DNA from: Oscillospiraceae bacterium
GTDB taxonomy: Bacteria > Bacillota > Clostridia > Oscillospirales > CAG-272
Length of the DNA: 11,111 nucleotides
NCBI GenBank assembly: GCA_015063655.1
Contig: SVTU01000040.1
Coordinates: 759 to 11,869 of the forward strand
Direction: 5' to 3'
Shown here piece after piece: positions 4,396 to 11,111 of this stretch. Position 1 is the stretch's first letter, and every line of letters begins with the position of its first letter. The notes beneath the pieces are model-generated. The model saw nothing but the letters and a program-made list of their open reading frames with translations, did not search any database and was not told the DNA's origin. The translations under genes were made by a program, and so were the position numbers.

Positions 4396-6528
4396 TTAAT
4401 GCCAAGCGATGCCATTGCCGTCAAGTGCCTGCGAGGTATCTGCCTCGGTCGTCATGCTTGGGGATTTGTCTCCCAACACGATGACGAGAGCCGAGGAGAG
4501 AGATACGGGCATTTTGACGGTTGCACTTGTGCTTCCGATGCCAACCACAAGATGCACGCCTGCGGAAAGAGACATTTTTTTAGACTGTCCTACACTCTCA
4601 AAGTCATGGCAATTCGTGGCCTCATGGGACATGCCGCCCTGCGGCATCAGGGCGATTACAGATCCGCCCGTGTAGGAATAGCCCTGCTCGGTATCAATGG
4701 CGGAGTTGCCGCCCGAATTTGAAATGACGATGGTGCGGCCGCCCGAAAAGGTGATGCCCTGATATGAGGTGCGGCTGTTGGTATCAATTCCGTCGCCTGT
4801 ACAGAGAATATATACCGTACCGCCGCTGATGGCAACACCCGTGCCCGATGCGGCGGTGGCGTTGATGCCGTCATCCTTGGCATTCACAGAGACGTAGCCA
4901 CCCGAGAGCGTAACGGTGCTGCCCTCCAGCCCCTCGTAGCTGTTGACGATGCTGACAGTACCCGATAAGATCGAAAGCATGCCATCGGCATGCAGGCAGT
5001 CGTCGTTGGAATAAGCGGTGAGCGTTCCGCCGCTTACGGTGATGTTACCAAGCGGTTCAGCTCCGTTCTCCAGGGTAGTATCGGCATTGGCATGAACGGC
5101 GTCATCGTAGGTCTTGATGCTGACTGCTCCTGCACAGATGACGATCTCATTGGCCGCCTTGATGCCCTTGGTCGAATGGTCGCTCTTGTCGGCGTTGCCC
5201 TCCTGCATGCCGCCTTGTCCCCCTGGGCCTCCGGGACCACCGGGACCACCGGGGCCGCCCTGAACGGTTGTTGTATAATTGGTCCATCCGTAGCTTTGGC
5301 CTGAAAGCGCAACGGTGTCATAGGCGGTGCTGACGGTCATCAGCTCGGTTGAGGCGCTAAACGTATTTTCCTGCTTTTGCTCCATATGTGAGGAATAGAC
5401 AAAGATTTGCAGCTTATCATATCCCGATAGCCTTGGGAAGGCGTAGTAGTAATACGTTCTGTTGCCTCCCGATACTTTGGAATGATATTCGGCGTTGACC
5501 CACTCGACAGCTCCCGTTTCAGAGCTTTGGAATTTTACGGAATACTTGTAGCTCGAACCGGAATAGCGGATATAATATTCGGCGTTTGAGATTGCCGTTA
5601 TTTCGCTTGAATAGTTGGAATACTTATCGGTGTAAATATTCAGCACGGTGGTGCTGTCCTCGATGCAGACATTGTAGGCTGCATCGATACCGTCGCAGGC
5701 AGCATACAGATTGTGCGTGCCGCCCGCAATGGTAACATTGCCTCGTTGGTTGCCCTTTTCGGATATGTCGCTGTTCGAGGTCTTGATGCCGTCTCCGACC
5801 GAGGCGATCAAGGTTGTGCTTCCGCCCGTAATCTCCACGCTGTCGTTGCCCTTGAGGGCGTTATCCGGGCACGCCACAAGCAGGGAGAGATTTTTTACCT
5901 GCAGATCGTCCTTGGTATGAATGCCGTTGTTGTTTTCGGATATGACGGTCAACGCTCCCTTGCCGCCAAGCTCCAGATCCACCTCTGCGTGAATCGCTCC
6001 CGCATGCAGAGTGTCATCGGCAGAATCGATGGCGGGACGCACGTCGTAGATATAGCTTTTGGTATCCTTTTTTGCCTTGATGGCGACTTCATCGCCGCTC
6101 AACACGGTAATGGGATTGACGTCGGGGCTGACAAGGGACAGGCCGCCAAGCTCCAGATCAAATTTGTTGCTGTCTCCCACGTCGATCACGATATTGCCTC
6201 TGAGCCTACCCGATACGGCGTATACCGTTTTCTCGGTGACGGCACCAAAGCGCAGGGTCGTACCCTCCAGCGTATAGGCATTGGGTGTGCCCGAGAGGCA
6301 CGTGACGGTGATATCCGTGCATTCGCCCTCAAAGTATCCGTCATATGCGCCAAGCTCCTCAAGGGACTTGCCAAAGCTTGTGCTGTCGTCTCCCAGCTCA
6401 GCAATCTGGCCTTGCGTTTGAAGCTCGCCGTCCTCGGGATTGGCACGGCTTGCACAGCCCGATCTGCCGCTACAGCCCGCAAGCAGCAGGGCAAGGCAGA
6501 CTGAGAGAGCCGATACTCTTTTTTTCAT
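4396..6528 (-). CDS. Surface lipoprotein, Cthe_2159-like carbohydrate-binding beta-helix
   Basis: This 710-residue predicted lipoprotein has MKKRVSALSVCLALLLAGC as signal peptide and lipobox, with C19 the lipid-bearing residue. The start was placed here, not at an upstream in-frame ATG (6612), because AAGGAGA precedes it and the signal peptide begins here. The body resembles the Cthe_2159 family (carbohydrate-binding right-handed beta-helix, DUF4353-like). It has recurring turns of the type D-G-I-x-T followed by ISGGT: NGIHT 201, DNALK 222, DGIKT 246, DGIDA 279, DAVHA 476, DGINA 553, DGIDT 579. The rungs form two blocks, about 120-295 and 455-640, separated by a Tyr/Ser-rich insert (about 300-420) and a Gly-Pro linker (424-440). 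It is likely anchored outside the membrane and binds acidic or plant polysaccharide, an inference from the family. The two-component genes follow on the same strand. Confidence 0.85.
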   Translation of the reverse strand: MKKRVSALSVCLALLLAGCSGRSGCASRANPEDGELQTQGQIAELGDDSTSFGKSLEELGAYDGYFEGECTDITVTCLSGTPNAYTLEGTTLRFGAVTEKTVYAVSGRLRGNIVIDVGDSNKFDLELGGLSLVSPDVNPITVLSGDEVAIKAKKDTKSYIYDVRPAIDSADDTLHAGAIHAEVDLELGGKGALTVISENNNGIHTKDDLQVKNLSLLVACPDNALKGNDSVEITGGSTTLIASVGDGIKTSNSDISEKGNQRGNVTIAGGTHNLYAACDGIDAAYNVCIEDSTTVLNIYTDKYSNYSSEITAISNAEYYIRYSGSSYKYSVKFQSSETGAVEWVNAEYHSKVSGGNRTYYYYAFPRLSGYDKLQIFVYSSHMEQKQENTFSASTELMTVSTAYDTVALSGQSYGWTNYTTTVQGGPGGPGGPGGPGGQGGMQEGNADKSDHSTKGIKAANEIVICAGAVSIKTYDDAVHANADTTLENGAEPLGNITVSGGTLTAYSNDDCLHADGMLSILSGTVSIVNSYEGLEGSTVTLSGGYVSVNAKDDGINATAASGTGVAISGGTVYILCTGDGIDTNSRTSYQGITFSGGRTIVISNSGGNSAIDTEQGYSYTGGSVIALMPQGGMSHEATNCHDFESVGQSKKMSLSAGVHLVVGIGSTSATVKMPVSLSSALVIVLGDKSPSMTTEADTSQALDGNGIAWH
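5209..5259 (-). repeat. 9-bp tandem repeat encoding the Gly-Gly-Pro linker
   Basis: Imperfect 9-bp units of the type CCGGGACCA (plus strand) encode four Gly-Gly-Pro triplets, then Gly-Gly-Gln and Gly-Gly, at residues 424-440 of the lipoprotein. Such a tract is prone to slippage in steps of three residues without loss of frame, so its length may vary among strains. Confidence 0.8.
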
Positions 6529-6602
6529 AGATAATCTCCTTTTTGAAGCACTTGCGTGCGGAATGAACGCAAAAGTATGATGCGCCCGTTTGTCACATAT
6601 AT

Positions 6603-6611
6603 ATGGTATCA
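6603..6611 (-). promoter_or_regulatory. Weak candidate promoter of the lipoprotein gene
   Basis: On the minus strand, TGATACCAT (6611-6603) gives an extended -10 (TGA followed by TACCAT, 4 of 6 consensus bases). The preceding AAATG matches the bases before the regulator promoter's -10. No good -35 is seen 17 bp upstream. The implied leader of about 70 nt contains a small hairpin, TTGCGT/ACGCAA (6552-6572). Confidence 0.35.
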
Positions 6612-6695
6612 CATTTCACTTAAGCCGAGCTAAAGACGACACAGAAAAGCCAAAAAAAGTTTACAATGTACGTGCTGTCCTTTTTGGGCAATTTG

Positions 6696-6724
6696 TTGAC
6701 AGCTCAACATGTTTATGGTATACT
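6696..6724 (+). promoter_or_regulatory. Near-consensus sigma-A promoter of degV
   Basis: A perfect -35 TTGACA (6696-6701), a 17-bp spacer and -10 TATACT (6719-6724). The leader of about 38 nt contains a short hairpin GCCC-AAAG-GGGC (6733-6744) ahead of the ribosome site. It points away from the lipoprotein gene, so 6529-6768 is a divergent promoter region. Confidence 0.9.
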
Positions 6725-6768
6725 AAACCAAAGCCCAAAGGGGCATTCATACGGAATAGGAGACTGAT

Positions 6769-7605
6769 ATGAGAAAAATGAAAATTGTGGCAGATTCCTC
6801 CTGCGATCTTTTTGCGTTGCCTTGTGTGGATTTTGCCAGTGCACCCATGAGGGTCATCACAAACGAGCGGGAGTTTATCGACGATCCCTCTCTTGACGTT
6901 GACAGCATGACGGATTATTTGTATCAATACAAGGGAAAATCCAAATCCTCCTGCCCGAACGTGGGCGATTGGCTGGATGCCTTTGGCGATGCCGAGGATG
7001 TTTTTTGCGTTACCATCACCAGCGGTCTTTCGGGCAGCTACAATGCCGCCTGCGCCGCCAAGCGGGTGTATGAGGGGGAGCATGAGGGCAGGCGTGTGTG
7101 CGTTGTGGATACGCTCTCGGCAGGTCCTGAGGTCACCCTGATCGTAGAAAAGCTGCAGGCGTGCATCCAAGCGGGTATGACCTACGAGGAGATATGCCAA
7201 AGCGTGACGGAGTATCGGAAGAAAACGGGTCTTATCTTTATGCTTAAGTCTCTTAAGACCTTTGCCAATAACGGCAGAGTGTCGCCCGTTGTGGCACGTC
7301 TTGTGGGCATTGCGGGGATCTGTATCGTTGGCAAGGCAAGCGATGAGGGCACGCTTGAGCCGAGGCACAAGTGCCGAGGCGAGCGGCGCTCGTGGGAGAC
7401 CTTGGTCTCGGAGCTTGAGGCAGAGGGCTACCGCTCGGGCAGGATCTGCATCGGGCACTGCCAGAACGAAACCGCAGCCGAGCAGATCAAGAGCATGATC
7501 CTTGAAAAATTCGAGAATGCGAAAATCAAAATACATACCCTCAAGGGGCTTTGCAGCTTTTATGCCGAAAAGGGCGGTGTGCTGATTGGCTTTGAGCGGC
7601 CATAG
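6769..7605 (+). CDS. DegV family protein (fatty-acid-binding, FakB-like)
   Basis: This 278-residue cytoplasmic protein is of the DegV/FakB fold. FakB proteins hold a fatty acid for phosphorylation by the kinase FakA, which feeds exogenous fatty acids into phospholipid synthesis; many DegV paralogues have unknown ligands. Visible family marks are the opening KIVADSSCDL, the KSSCPN segment (59-64) at the place of the usual TSQPS, TITSGLSGSYNAA (82-94), VVDTLSAG, and the NGRVSP turn (168-173). The C-terminus reads LCSFYAEKGGVLIGFE where most family members have a His and a GPG motif, so the carboxylate-binding His appears absent. The ATG is preceded by AGGAGA. No fakA-like kinase gene is in the window. 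No clear terminator follows; the next gene has its own promoter. Confidence 0.9.
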   Translation: MRKMKIVADSSCDLFALPCVDFASAPMRVITNEREFIDDPSLDVDSMTDYLYQYKGKSKSSCPNVGDWLDAFGDAEDVFCVTITSGLSGSYNAACAAKRVYEGEHEGRRVCVVDTLSAGPEVTLIVEKLQACIQAGMTYEEICQSVTEYRKKTGLIFMLKSLKTFANNGRVSPVVARLVGIAGICIVGKASDEGTLEPRHKCRGERRSWETLVSELEAEGYRSGRICIGHCQNETAAEQIKSMILEKFENAKIKIHTLKGLCSFYAEKGGVLIGFERP

Positions 7606-7647
7606 CCGAGGAGAGCCGATTTTGCTTGATGCATTTGTAAAAAAATC

Positions 7648-7676
7648 TTGCAAAGCACGGCAATTTGTGATATAAT
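7648..7676 (+). promoter_or_regulatory. Promoter of the ddh-GH36 operon
   Basis: -35 TTGCAA (7648-7653), a 17-bp spacer, and -10 TATAAT (7671-7676) preceded by TGA, an extended -10. The core TGTGATATAAT is identical to that of the response regulator promoter at 4354. Confidence 0.85.
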
Positions 7677-7688
7677 ATAGCATATTTT

Positions 7689-7708
7689 AAAGCATACGGA
7701 TATGCTTT
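7689..7708 (+). other. Hairpin in the ddh leader
   Basis: AAAGCATA (7689-7696) pairs perfectly with TATGCTTT (7701-7708) around the loop CGGA, and is followed by TCTT. It begins within about 10 nt of the expected transcription start and ends a few bases before the ribosome site GAAAGGA. It could stabilise the mRNA 5' end, act as a weak attenuator, or stop read-through from degV. Confidence 0.5.
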
Positions 7709-7727
7709 TCTTGAAAGGACACGAAAT

Positions 7728-8714
7728 ATGAGTATTCGAGTTGGAATTTACGGATATGGCAATCTTGGCAGGGGCGTGGAGTGCGCTCTGCGACAAAATC
7801 CCGATATGACGCTGGCTGGTGTGTTTACCAGACGTCCCCCCGAGACGGTGAGGACGGTATTTGACGGAGTGCCCGTATACCATGCTGATATGGCTCCGAG
7901 CATGAGGGATGACATTGACGTAATGGTGATCTGCGGCGGAAGCGCCACCGATCTGCCCGTGCAAACGCCTATGCTTGCGCAGTATTTTCACGTGGTGGAC
8001 AGCTTTGATACTCATGCGAGGATCCCCGAGCATTTTGCCGCTGTGGATGCCGCCGCCAAGGCCTCGGGCAAGGTGGGGTTGATCTCGGTGGGCTGGGATC
8101 CCGGGATGTTTTCGCTCAACCGTTTATATGCCGAGGCTCTGTTGCCCGACGGCAAGGATTATACCTTTTGGGGCAAGGGCGTGAGCCAAGGGCACTCGGA
8201 TGCGATCCGCCGCATCGAGGGCGTGGCGGACGCCAAGCAATACACCATCCCCGTAGAGGCGGCTCTTGAGGCCGTGAGAAGCGGGGCAGAGCCACAGCTG
8301 AGTGCAAGACAGAAGCATCTGCGTGAGTGCTTTGTGGTGCTGAAGGACGGGGCGGATGCCGCCTCGGTCGAGCAGCAGATCAAGACCATGCCCAACTACT
8401 TTGCCGATTACGATACCACCGTTCATTTCATCAGTGCCGAGGAGCTGGCACGTGAGCACAGCGGAATTCCTCACGGTGGCTTTGTGATCCGCACGGGCAG
8501 AACGGGAAAGTCCCTGGAGAACCGCCATCTCATTGAGTATCGCTTGAATTTGGATTCCAATCCCGAGTTTACCGCCTCTGTGCTGGTGGCATACGCACGT
8601 GCCGCCTACCGCATGGGGCTTGAGGGTATGTCGGGCTGTAAGACGGTGCTTGACGTTCCGCCCGCCTACCTTAGCCCCAAGAGTGGGGAAGACCTCAGAG
8701 GCAGACTGCTGTAA
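7728..8714 (+). CDS. ddh: meso-Diaminopimelate D-dehydrogenase
   Basis: Ddh catalyses reversible NADPH-dependent reductive amination of L-tetrahydrodipicolinate to meso-diaminopimelate, the one-step branch of lysine and peptidoglycan precursor synthesis. The 328 residues closely follow the known Corynebacterium enzyme in length and motif order: Rossmann fingerprint GYGNLG (9-14), CGGSATDLPVQ (69-79), VDSFDTHARIP (90-100), GWDPGMFSLNR (122-132), FWGKGVSQGHSDAIRRI (147-163), MPNYFADY, HSGIPHGG (244-251), LDSNPEFTAS (275-284). D94, D124 and H156 fall in substrate-site motifs. The ATG follows GAAAGGA with an 8-nt gap. It is first in an operon with the GH36-like gene 11 bp downstream. It is cytoplasmic. 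Its presence indicates a meso-DAP-type cell wall or at least this lysine route. Confidence 0.96.
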   Translation: MSIRVGIYGYGNLGRGVECALRQNPDMTLAGVFTRRPPETVRTVFDGVPVYHADMAPSMRDDIDVMVICGGSATDLPVQTPMLAQYFHVVDSFDTHARIPEHFAAVDAAAKASGKVGLISVGWDPGMFSLNRLYAEALLPDGKDYTFWGKGVSQGHSDAIRRIEGVADAKQYTIPVEAALEAVRSGAEPQLSARQKHLRECFVVLKDGADAASVEQQIKTMPNYFADYDTTVHFISAEELAREHSGIPHGGFVIRTGRTGKSLENRHLIEYRLNLDSNPEFTASVLVAYARAAYRMGLEGMSGCKTVLDVPPAYLSPKSGEDLRGRLL

Positions 8715-8725
8715 GGAGAAACGAT

Positions 8726-10645
8726 ATGTATCAGATCGATTTGCGTGAAGGCTTGATTGATGTGACGGCGAACGGCATGCCCCTGCTTGGCGGCATGTAC
8801 GTAACGCTGCGTACCCAGCGGCTCGGCGAGTGCCGACTCGTTGCCGACAGCATGACGACAGACGGCGGACACACCGTGGTGAATTTGGTGAGCGAGCGTA
8901 CCGAAACGGCCACGCTCAGCTTTGACGAGGTGGGGGCATCTCTGCAGTGCCGTATCCACGTGGTGACGGTGCGTCACGGTCAGCGCATCAATTTTTTCCT
9001 GTCTTCAAACGATAGCTTAGCACTTCATTTTGCCTTCGCCGAGGGCGCAGAGGGCAACTATATTACCGAAAAGACCACAAAGCTTTGGTTCCAGGTGCCT
9101 CAGCACAACGTAGAGCTTGATAAGCTCCCCCGTCAGACCAGCGACCTTCACGTGGCCATGAACGGCAAGCACGTGCATATGCTTCCCCTGGTGAGTGACG
9201 ATCTGAGAACCGAGCTTTACGGCAATGCCCTTGTGATGTCGGTGGGCTGTGGCGGTGTGAATGAGGTAGAGGGGGCTGTGATGGCCCTGACGGTGGGAGA
9301 CGATCCCTTTGCGGTGGTTGAAGAGACCTTCCGTGCGGGCAGAGAGAGTGGGGCGATCGCCGTGCCGTTGCGCCATGAGCGCACCCTGCCCGATATGTTC
9401 CACTGCTTCGGCTGGTGTACGTGGGATGCCTTTTATCAGGACGTTACGGCCGAAAAGATCTATCGGAAGCTGACCGAGCTGAAGGAAAAGGGTGTGTGCG
9501 TGCGCTATGTGCTGATCGATGACGGCTGGTCGCAGGTCAAGGACAGCATGCTGTGGAGCTTTTCCGAGGATAAGGAAAAATTCCCCGAGGGGCTTGCCGC
9601 TTGCGTGCGCCGCATCAAGGAAGAATTCGGCGTGACGTACGTGGGTGTTTGGCAGGCATACAACGGCTATTGGCAGGGCATTCACCCCGATGGCGAGGTG
9701 GCGCAGAGCATGCGTGATTGCCTCTTGCATGCCCCGAACGATCTGCTGCTTCCCGCACCCGATGCCGAGAAAAGCTATGCCTTCTGGCATGCGTGGCATG
9801 CGTATCTGGAGGAATGCGGCATTGATTTTGTGAAGGTGGACAACCAAGCTACATATTCGTATTATATCGACGAGGCTTGCCGTAACGTAGCAGGCGTTCG
9901 CGGCGCTCACGAGGGGCTGGAGCGCTCGGTGTTCGAGCATTTTGACGGCAGGCTGATCAACTGCATGGGTATGGGCATATACGATCTGCTCACCCGTCCG
10001 CGGTCGGCGGTCAACCGCAATTCCAATGATTTTCTGCCCAAGCTGGAAAACGGCTTTGCCATTCACGCCGTGACTAACGTGTATAATACCCTGACGCACA
10101 GTCAGATCATGGTGTGCGATTACGATATGTTCTGGACACGCCATGAGTCTGCCAAGCCGAGCAGTGTGCTTCGTGCCATCAGCGGCGGCCCTGTGTACAT
10201 CAGCGATCCCATCGATGCCACGGACGAGCAGTACGTGCGTCCCTTGTACGAGGGAGAGGGTATGGTGCCCGTGCTGGATGGACAGGCGATGCCCACGTAT
10301 GATTGCTTCTACCGCAGCTGTGAGAAGGACGGCATACCGCTTAAGGTATGGAACCGCAAGGGCGAAAACTTTGCCGTGGCGGCCTTTGGCCTGACCGATG
10401 CAGGCGCTTGCGGCTCGCTTCGCCTTGCCGATATCCCGGGGGCGTCGGGACGCTACGTGGCGATCGAGTATTTTTCGGGCAGGGCAGTGGTGATGGATGA
10501 GCATACCGAGCTTGCCATCTCGCTTCCGAAGCTTGACGTTGAGCTTTGGAATCTGTATCCCGTCCGTGACGGACATGCCGTGGTGGCGGACAGCACGCTC
10601 TACATGGGCTGTGCGGCCAAGAACACCAAGGTTATCACCGTATAA
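8726..10645 (+). CDS. Sip1/raffinose-synthase-like GH36 alpha-galactosidase
   Basis: This 639-residue protein is related to plant raffinose synthases, alkaline alpha-galactosidases and their bacterial homologues (GH36/Sip1). These act on alpha-galactosides by a retaining mechanism. The N-terminal beta-rich domain covers about residues 1-215. The catalytic barrel carries FGWCTWDAFY (228-237), VLIDDGW (262-268), VGVWQAYNGYW (306-316), FVKVDNQ with predicted nucleophile D372, NRNSNDFLP with predicted acid/base D435, and ISGGPVYISD (485-494). A C-terminal beta domain ends the protein. It has no signal peptide, so it would act on imported oligosaccharide or an internal glycoside. The ribosome site AAGGAG begins inside the ddh stop codon, so the two genes form one operon, ending at the terminator at 10647. 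Whether it hydrolyses or transfers galactose cannot be told. Confidence 0.88.
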   Translation: MYQIDLREGLIDVTANGMPLLGGMYVTLRTQRLGECRLVADSMTTDGGHTVVNLVSERTETATLSFDEVGASLQCRIHVVTVRHGQRINFFLSSNDSLALHFAFAEGAEGNYITEKTTKLWFQVPQHNVELDKLPRQTSDLHVAMNGKHVHMLPLVSDDLRTELYGNALVMSVGCGGVNEVEGAVMALTVGDDPFAVVEETFRAGRESGAIAVPLRHERTLPDMFHCFGWCTWDAFYQDVTAEKIYRKLTELKEKGVCVRYVLIDDGWSQVKDSMLWSFSEDKEKFPEGLAACVRRIKEEFGVTYVGVWQAYNGYWQGIHPDGEVAQSMRDCLLHAPNDLLLPAPDAEKSYAFWHAWHAYLEECGIDFVKVDNQATYSYYIDEACRNVAGVRGAHEGLERSVFEHFDGRLINCMGMGIYDLLTRPRSAVNRNSNDFLPKLENGFAIHAVTNVYNTLTHSQIMVCDYDMFWTRHESAKPSSVLRAISGGPVYISDPIDATDEQYVRPLYEGEGMVPVLDGQAMPTYDCFYRSCEKDGIPLKVWNRKGENFAVAAFGLTDAGACGSLRLADIPGASGRYVAIEYFSGRAVVMDEHTELAISLPKLDVELWNLYPVRDGHAVVADSTLYMGCAAKNTKVITV

Positions 10646-10646
10646 T

Positions 10647-10705
10647 ACAAGGGGCTGTCTCACATGCAAATTTGAGACAGCCTCTTGTTATTTATTCTTC
10701 TTTTT
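10647..10705 (+). terminator. Strong terminator after the ddh-GH36 operon
   Basis: ACAAGGGGCTGTCTCA (10647-10662) pairs with TGAGACAGCCTCTTGT (10673-10688) over 16 bp with one G-U pair and a 10-nt loop. A T-rich tail follows (10689-10705). The 3' arm overlaps the last base of the convergent gene, so the stem could also serve that gene, although its minus-strand tail lacks a good T run. Confidence 0.9.
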
Positions 10706-11041
10706 GAGGAGAGCCGATACTCCCGTGATGATGAGCATGGTGCCAAACAGCTTGCGCAATATATCGTTTGGCAGTGCGTGGCTCAGGCTCGCACCGAGGA
10801 GTGCGCCAAGGACCGCGAAGACAATCATGCACAGCACGGCAGTGCCGTGTATGTGCCTGCGAAACAGGTGCACCGCCACCGCCCCCGAGGCGGAAAACAG
10901 AAAGAACAGCAGGTTCATGCCCTGTGCGGTCAGCTGTGGGACGTCGGCGGCAAGGGTGAGATAGATCACGAACAGTCCGCCGCCGCCCACGCCAAGCCCC
11001 GATAAAAGGGCAATGCCAAAGGCGATCAGTAGGGTCATCAT
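10688..11041 (-). CDS. Half-size TauE/SafE-type membrane protein
   Basis: This 117-residue hydrophobic protein resembles one half of a TauE/SafE (YfcA-like) anion or sulfite exporter. It has the glycine-rich first helix LLSGLGVGGGGLFVIYL, then LTAQGMNLLFFLFSASGAV, a central helix, and the closing LRKLFGTMLIITGVSALLKKK. About four membrane segments are expected; full TauE proteins are about 250 residues with seven or eight. The start at 11041 was preferred to the in-frame ATG at 11047 because GAGGG (11053-11049) is then 7 nt away; from 11047 it would be only one base away. The site overlaps the stop codon of the preceding gene, also a TauE half, so the pair is probably co-translated and acts as a heterodimer (inference). 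The substrate is unknown. Confidence 0.8.
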   Translation of the reverse strand: MMTLLIAFGIALLSGLGVGGGGLFVIYLTLAADVPQLTAQGMNLLFFLFSASGAVAVHLFRRHIHGTAVLCMIVFAVLGALLGASLSHALPNDILRKLFGTMLIITGVSALLKKKNK

Positions 11042-11051
11042 GGGCATTCCC

Positions 11052-11111
11052 TCAGCGTATGACCATCAGCACGCCCGAAACGGTGACAAGAGCGGCAAAG
11101 AGCTTTTGCAG
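11052..11111 (-). CDS. C-terminus of an upstream TauE/SafE-type gene (partial)
   Basis: Reading in from the window edge on the minus strand, an open frame encodes LQKLFAALVTVSGVLMVIR and stops at TGA (11054-11052). It closely matches the end of the neighbouring half-size protein (LRKLFGTMLIITGVSALL), which marks it as the same family. The stop lies 10 bp before the next start and forms part of its ribosome site. The remainder of the gene is outside the window. Confidence 0.7.
   Translation of the reverse strand: MQKLFAALVTVSGVLMVIR

Noticed and set aside
5713..6504. 263-codon open frame antisense to the lipoprotein gene
   Set aside because: Low-complexity shadow of the beta-helix repeats; no start signal and no known motif.
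6529..6612. 28-residue upstream extension of the lipoprotein
   Set aside because: The signal peptide and AAGGAGA ribosome site place the start at 6528; the extension would put a charged segment before the signal peptide.
6661..7683. 340-codon open frame antisense to degV
   Set aside because: It has no recognisable domain and covers a well-supported gene and its promoter on the other strand.
9017..10669. 550-codon open frame antisense to the GH36-like gene
   Set aside because: It is a shadow frame from third-position bias; it has no ribosome site or family motifs, and the sense frame has clear catalytic motifs.

Overview
The window reads as chromosomal DNA of a Gram-positive Clostridia-type bacterium (Bacillota), probably an anaerobic gut or rumen lineage. 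Evidence: strong AGGAGG-type ribosome binding sites, sigma-A promoters with 17-bp spacers, a linked smpB-ssrA pair, meso-diaminopimelate dehydrogenase (Ddh), a DegV protein, a lipoprotein of the Cthe_2159-like carbohydrate-binding beta-helix family, and a Sip1/raffinose-synthase-like GH36 enzyme. The genus cannot be told from the sequence alone.

Layout. (1) 1-293: two identical copies of a structured repeat with inverted termini, ending 17 bp before a sugar-phosphate isomerase/epimerase-like gene (311-1189). (2) 1205-2409: a terminator overlapping a promoter, smpB (1301-1780), a pyrimidine-rich degenerate repeat, ssrA/tmRNA (1839-2207, tag ANDKTVAMAA), then about 200 bp of back-to-back hairpins. 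The first hairpin is a perfect 28-bp palindrome that includes the 3' acceptor strand of the tmRNA. (3) 2412-6528, minus strand: an OmpR-type response regulator and its sensor kinase (4-nt overlap, own promoter), with a large beta-helix lipoprotein gene upstream. (4) 6696-10705, plus strand: degV with a near-consensus promoter, then a two-gene operon of ddh and a GH36-like enzyme with its own promoter and a strong terminator. (5) 10688-11111, minus strand: two consecutive genes for half-size TauE/SafE-type membrane proteins, the upstream one cut by the window edge.

How the parts fit. SmpB and tmRNA form the trans-translation ribosome-rescue system and appear to share one promoter. The two-component pair probably senses an envelope or extracellular cue, and the neighbouring surface lipoprotein is a plausible target. 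Ddh makes the meso-diaminopimelate used in peptidoglycan and lysine synthesis; its operon partner is an unexpected cytoplasmic alpha-galactoside-type enzyme.

The most unusual material is non-coding. The 134-bp repeats at the window start and the hairpin cluster behind ssrA share a module: GAACCCC, then a 9-bp-arm hairpin with an AA loop whose arms begin TC and end GA, then TAGG. This suggests one family of modular hairpin repeats. No complete new defence or mobile system is visible; the protein genes are otherwise largely housekeeping or sensory.
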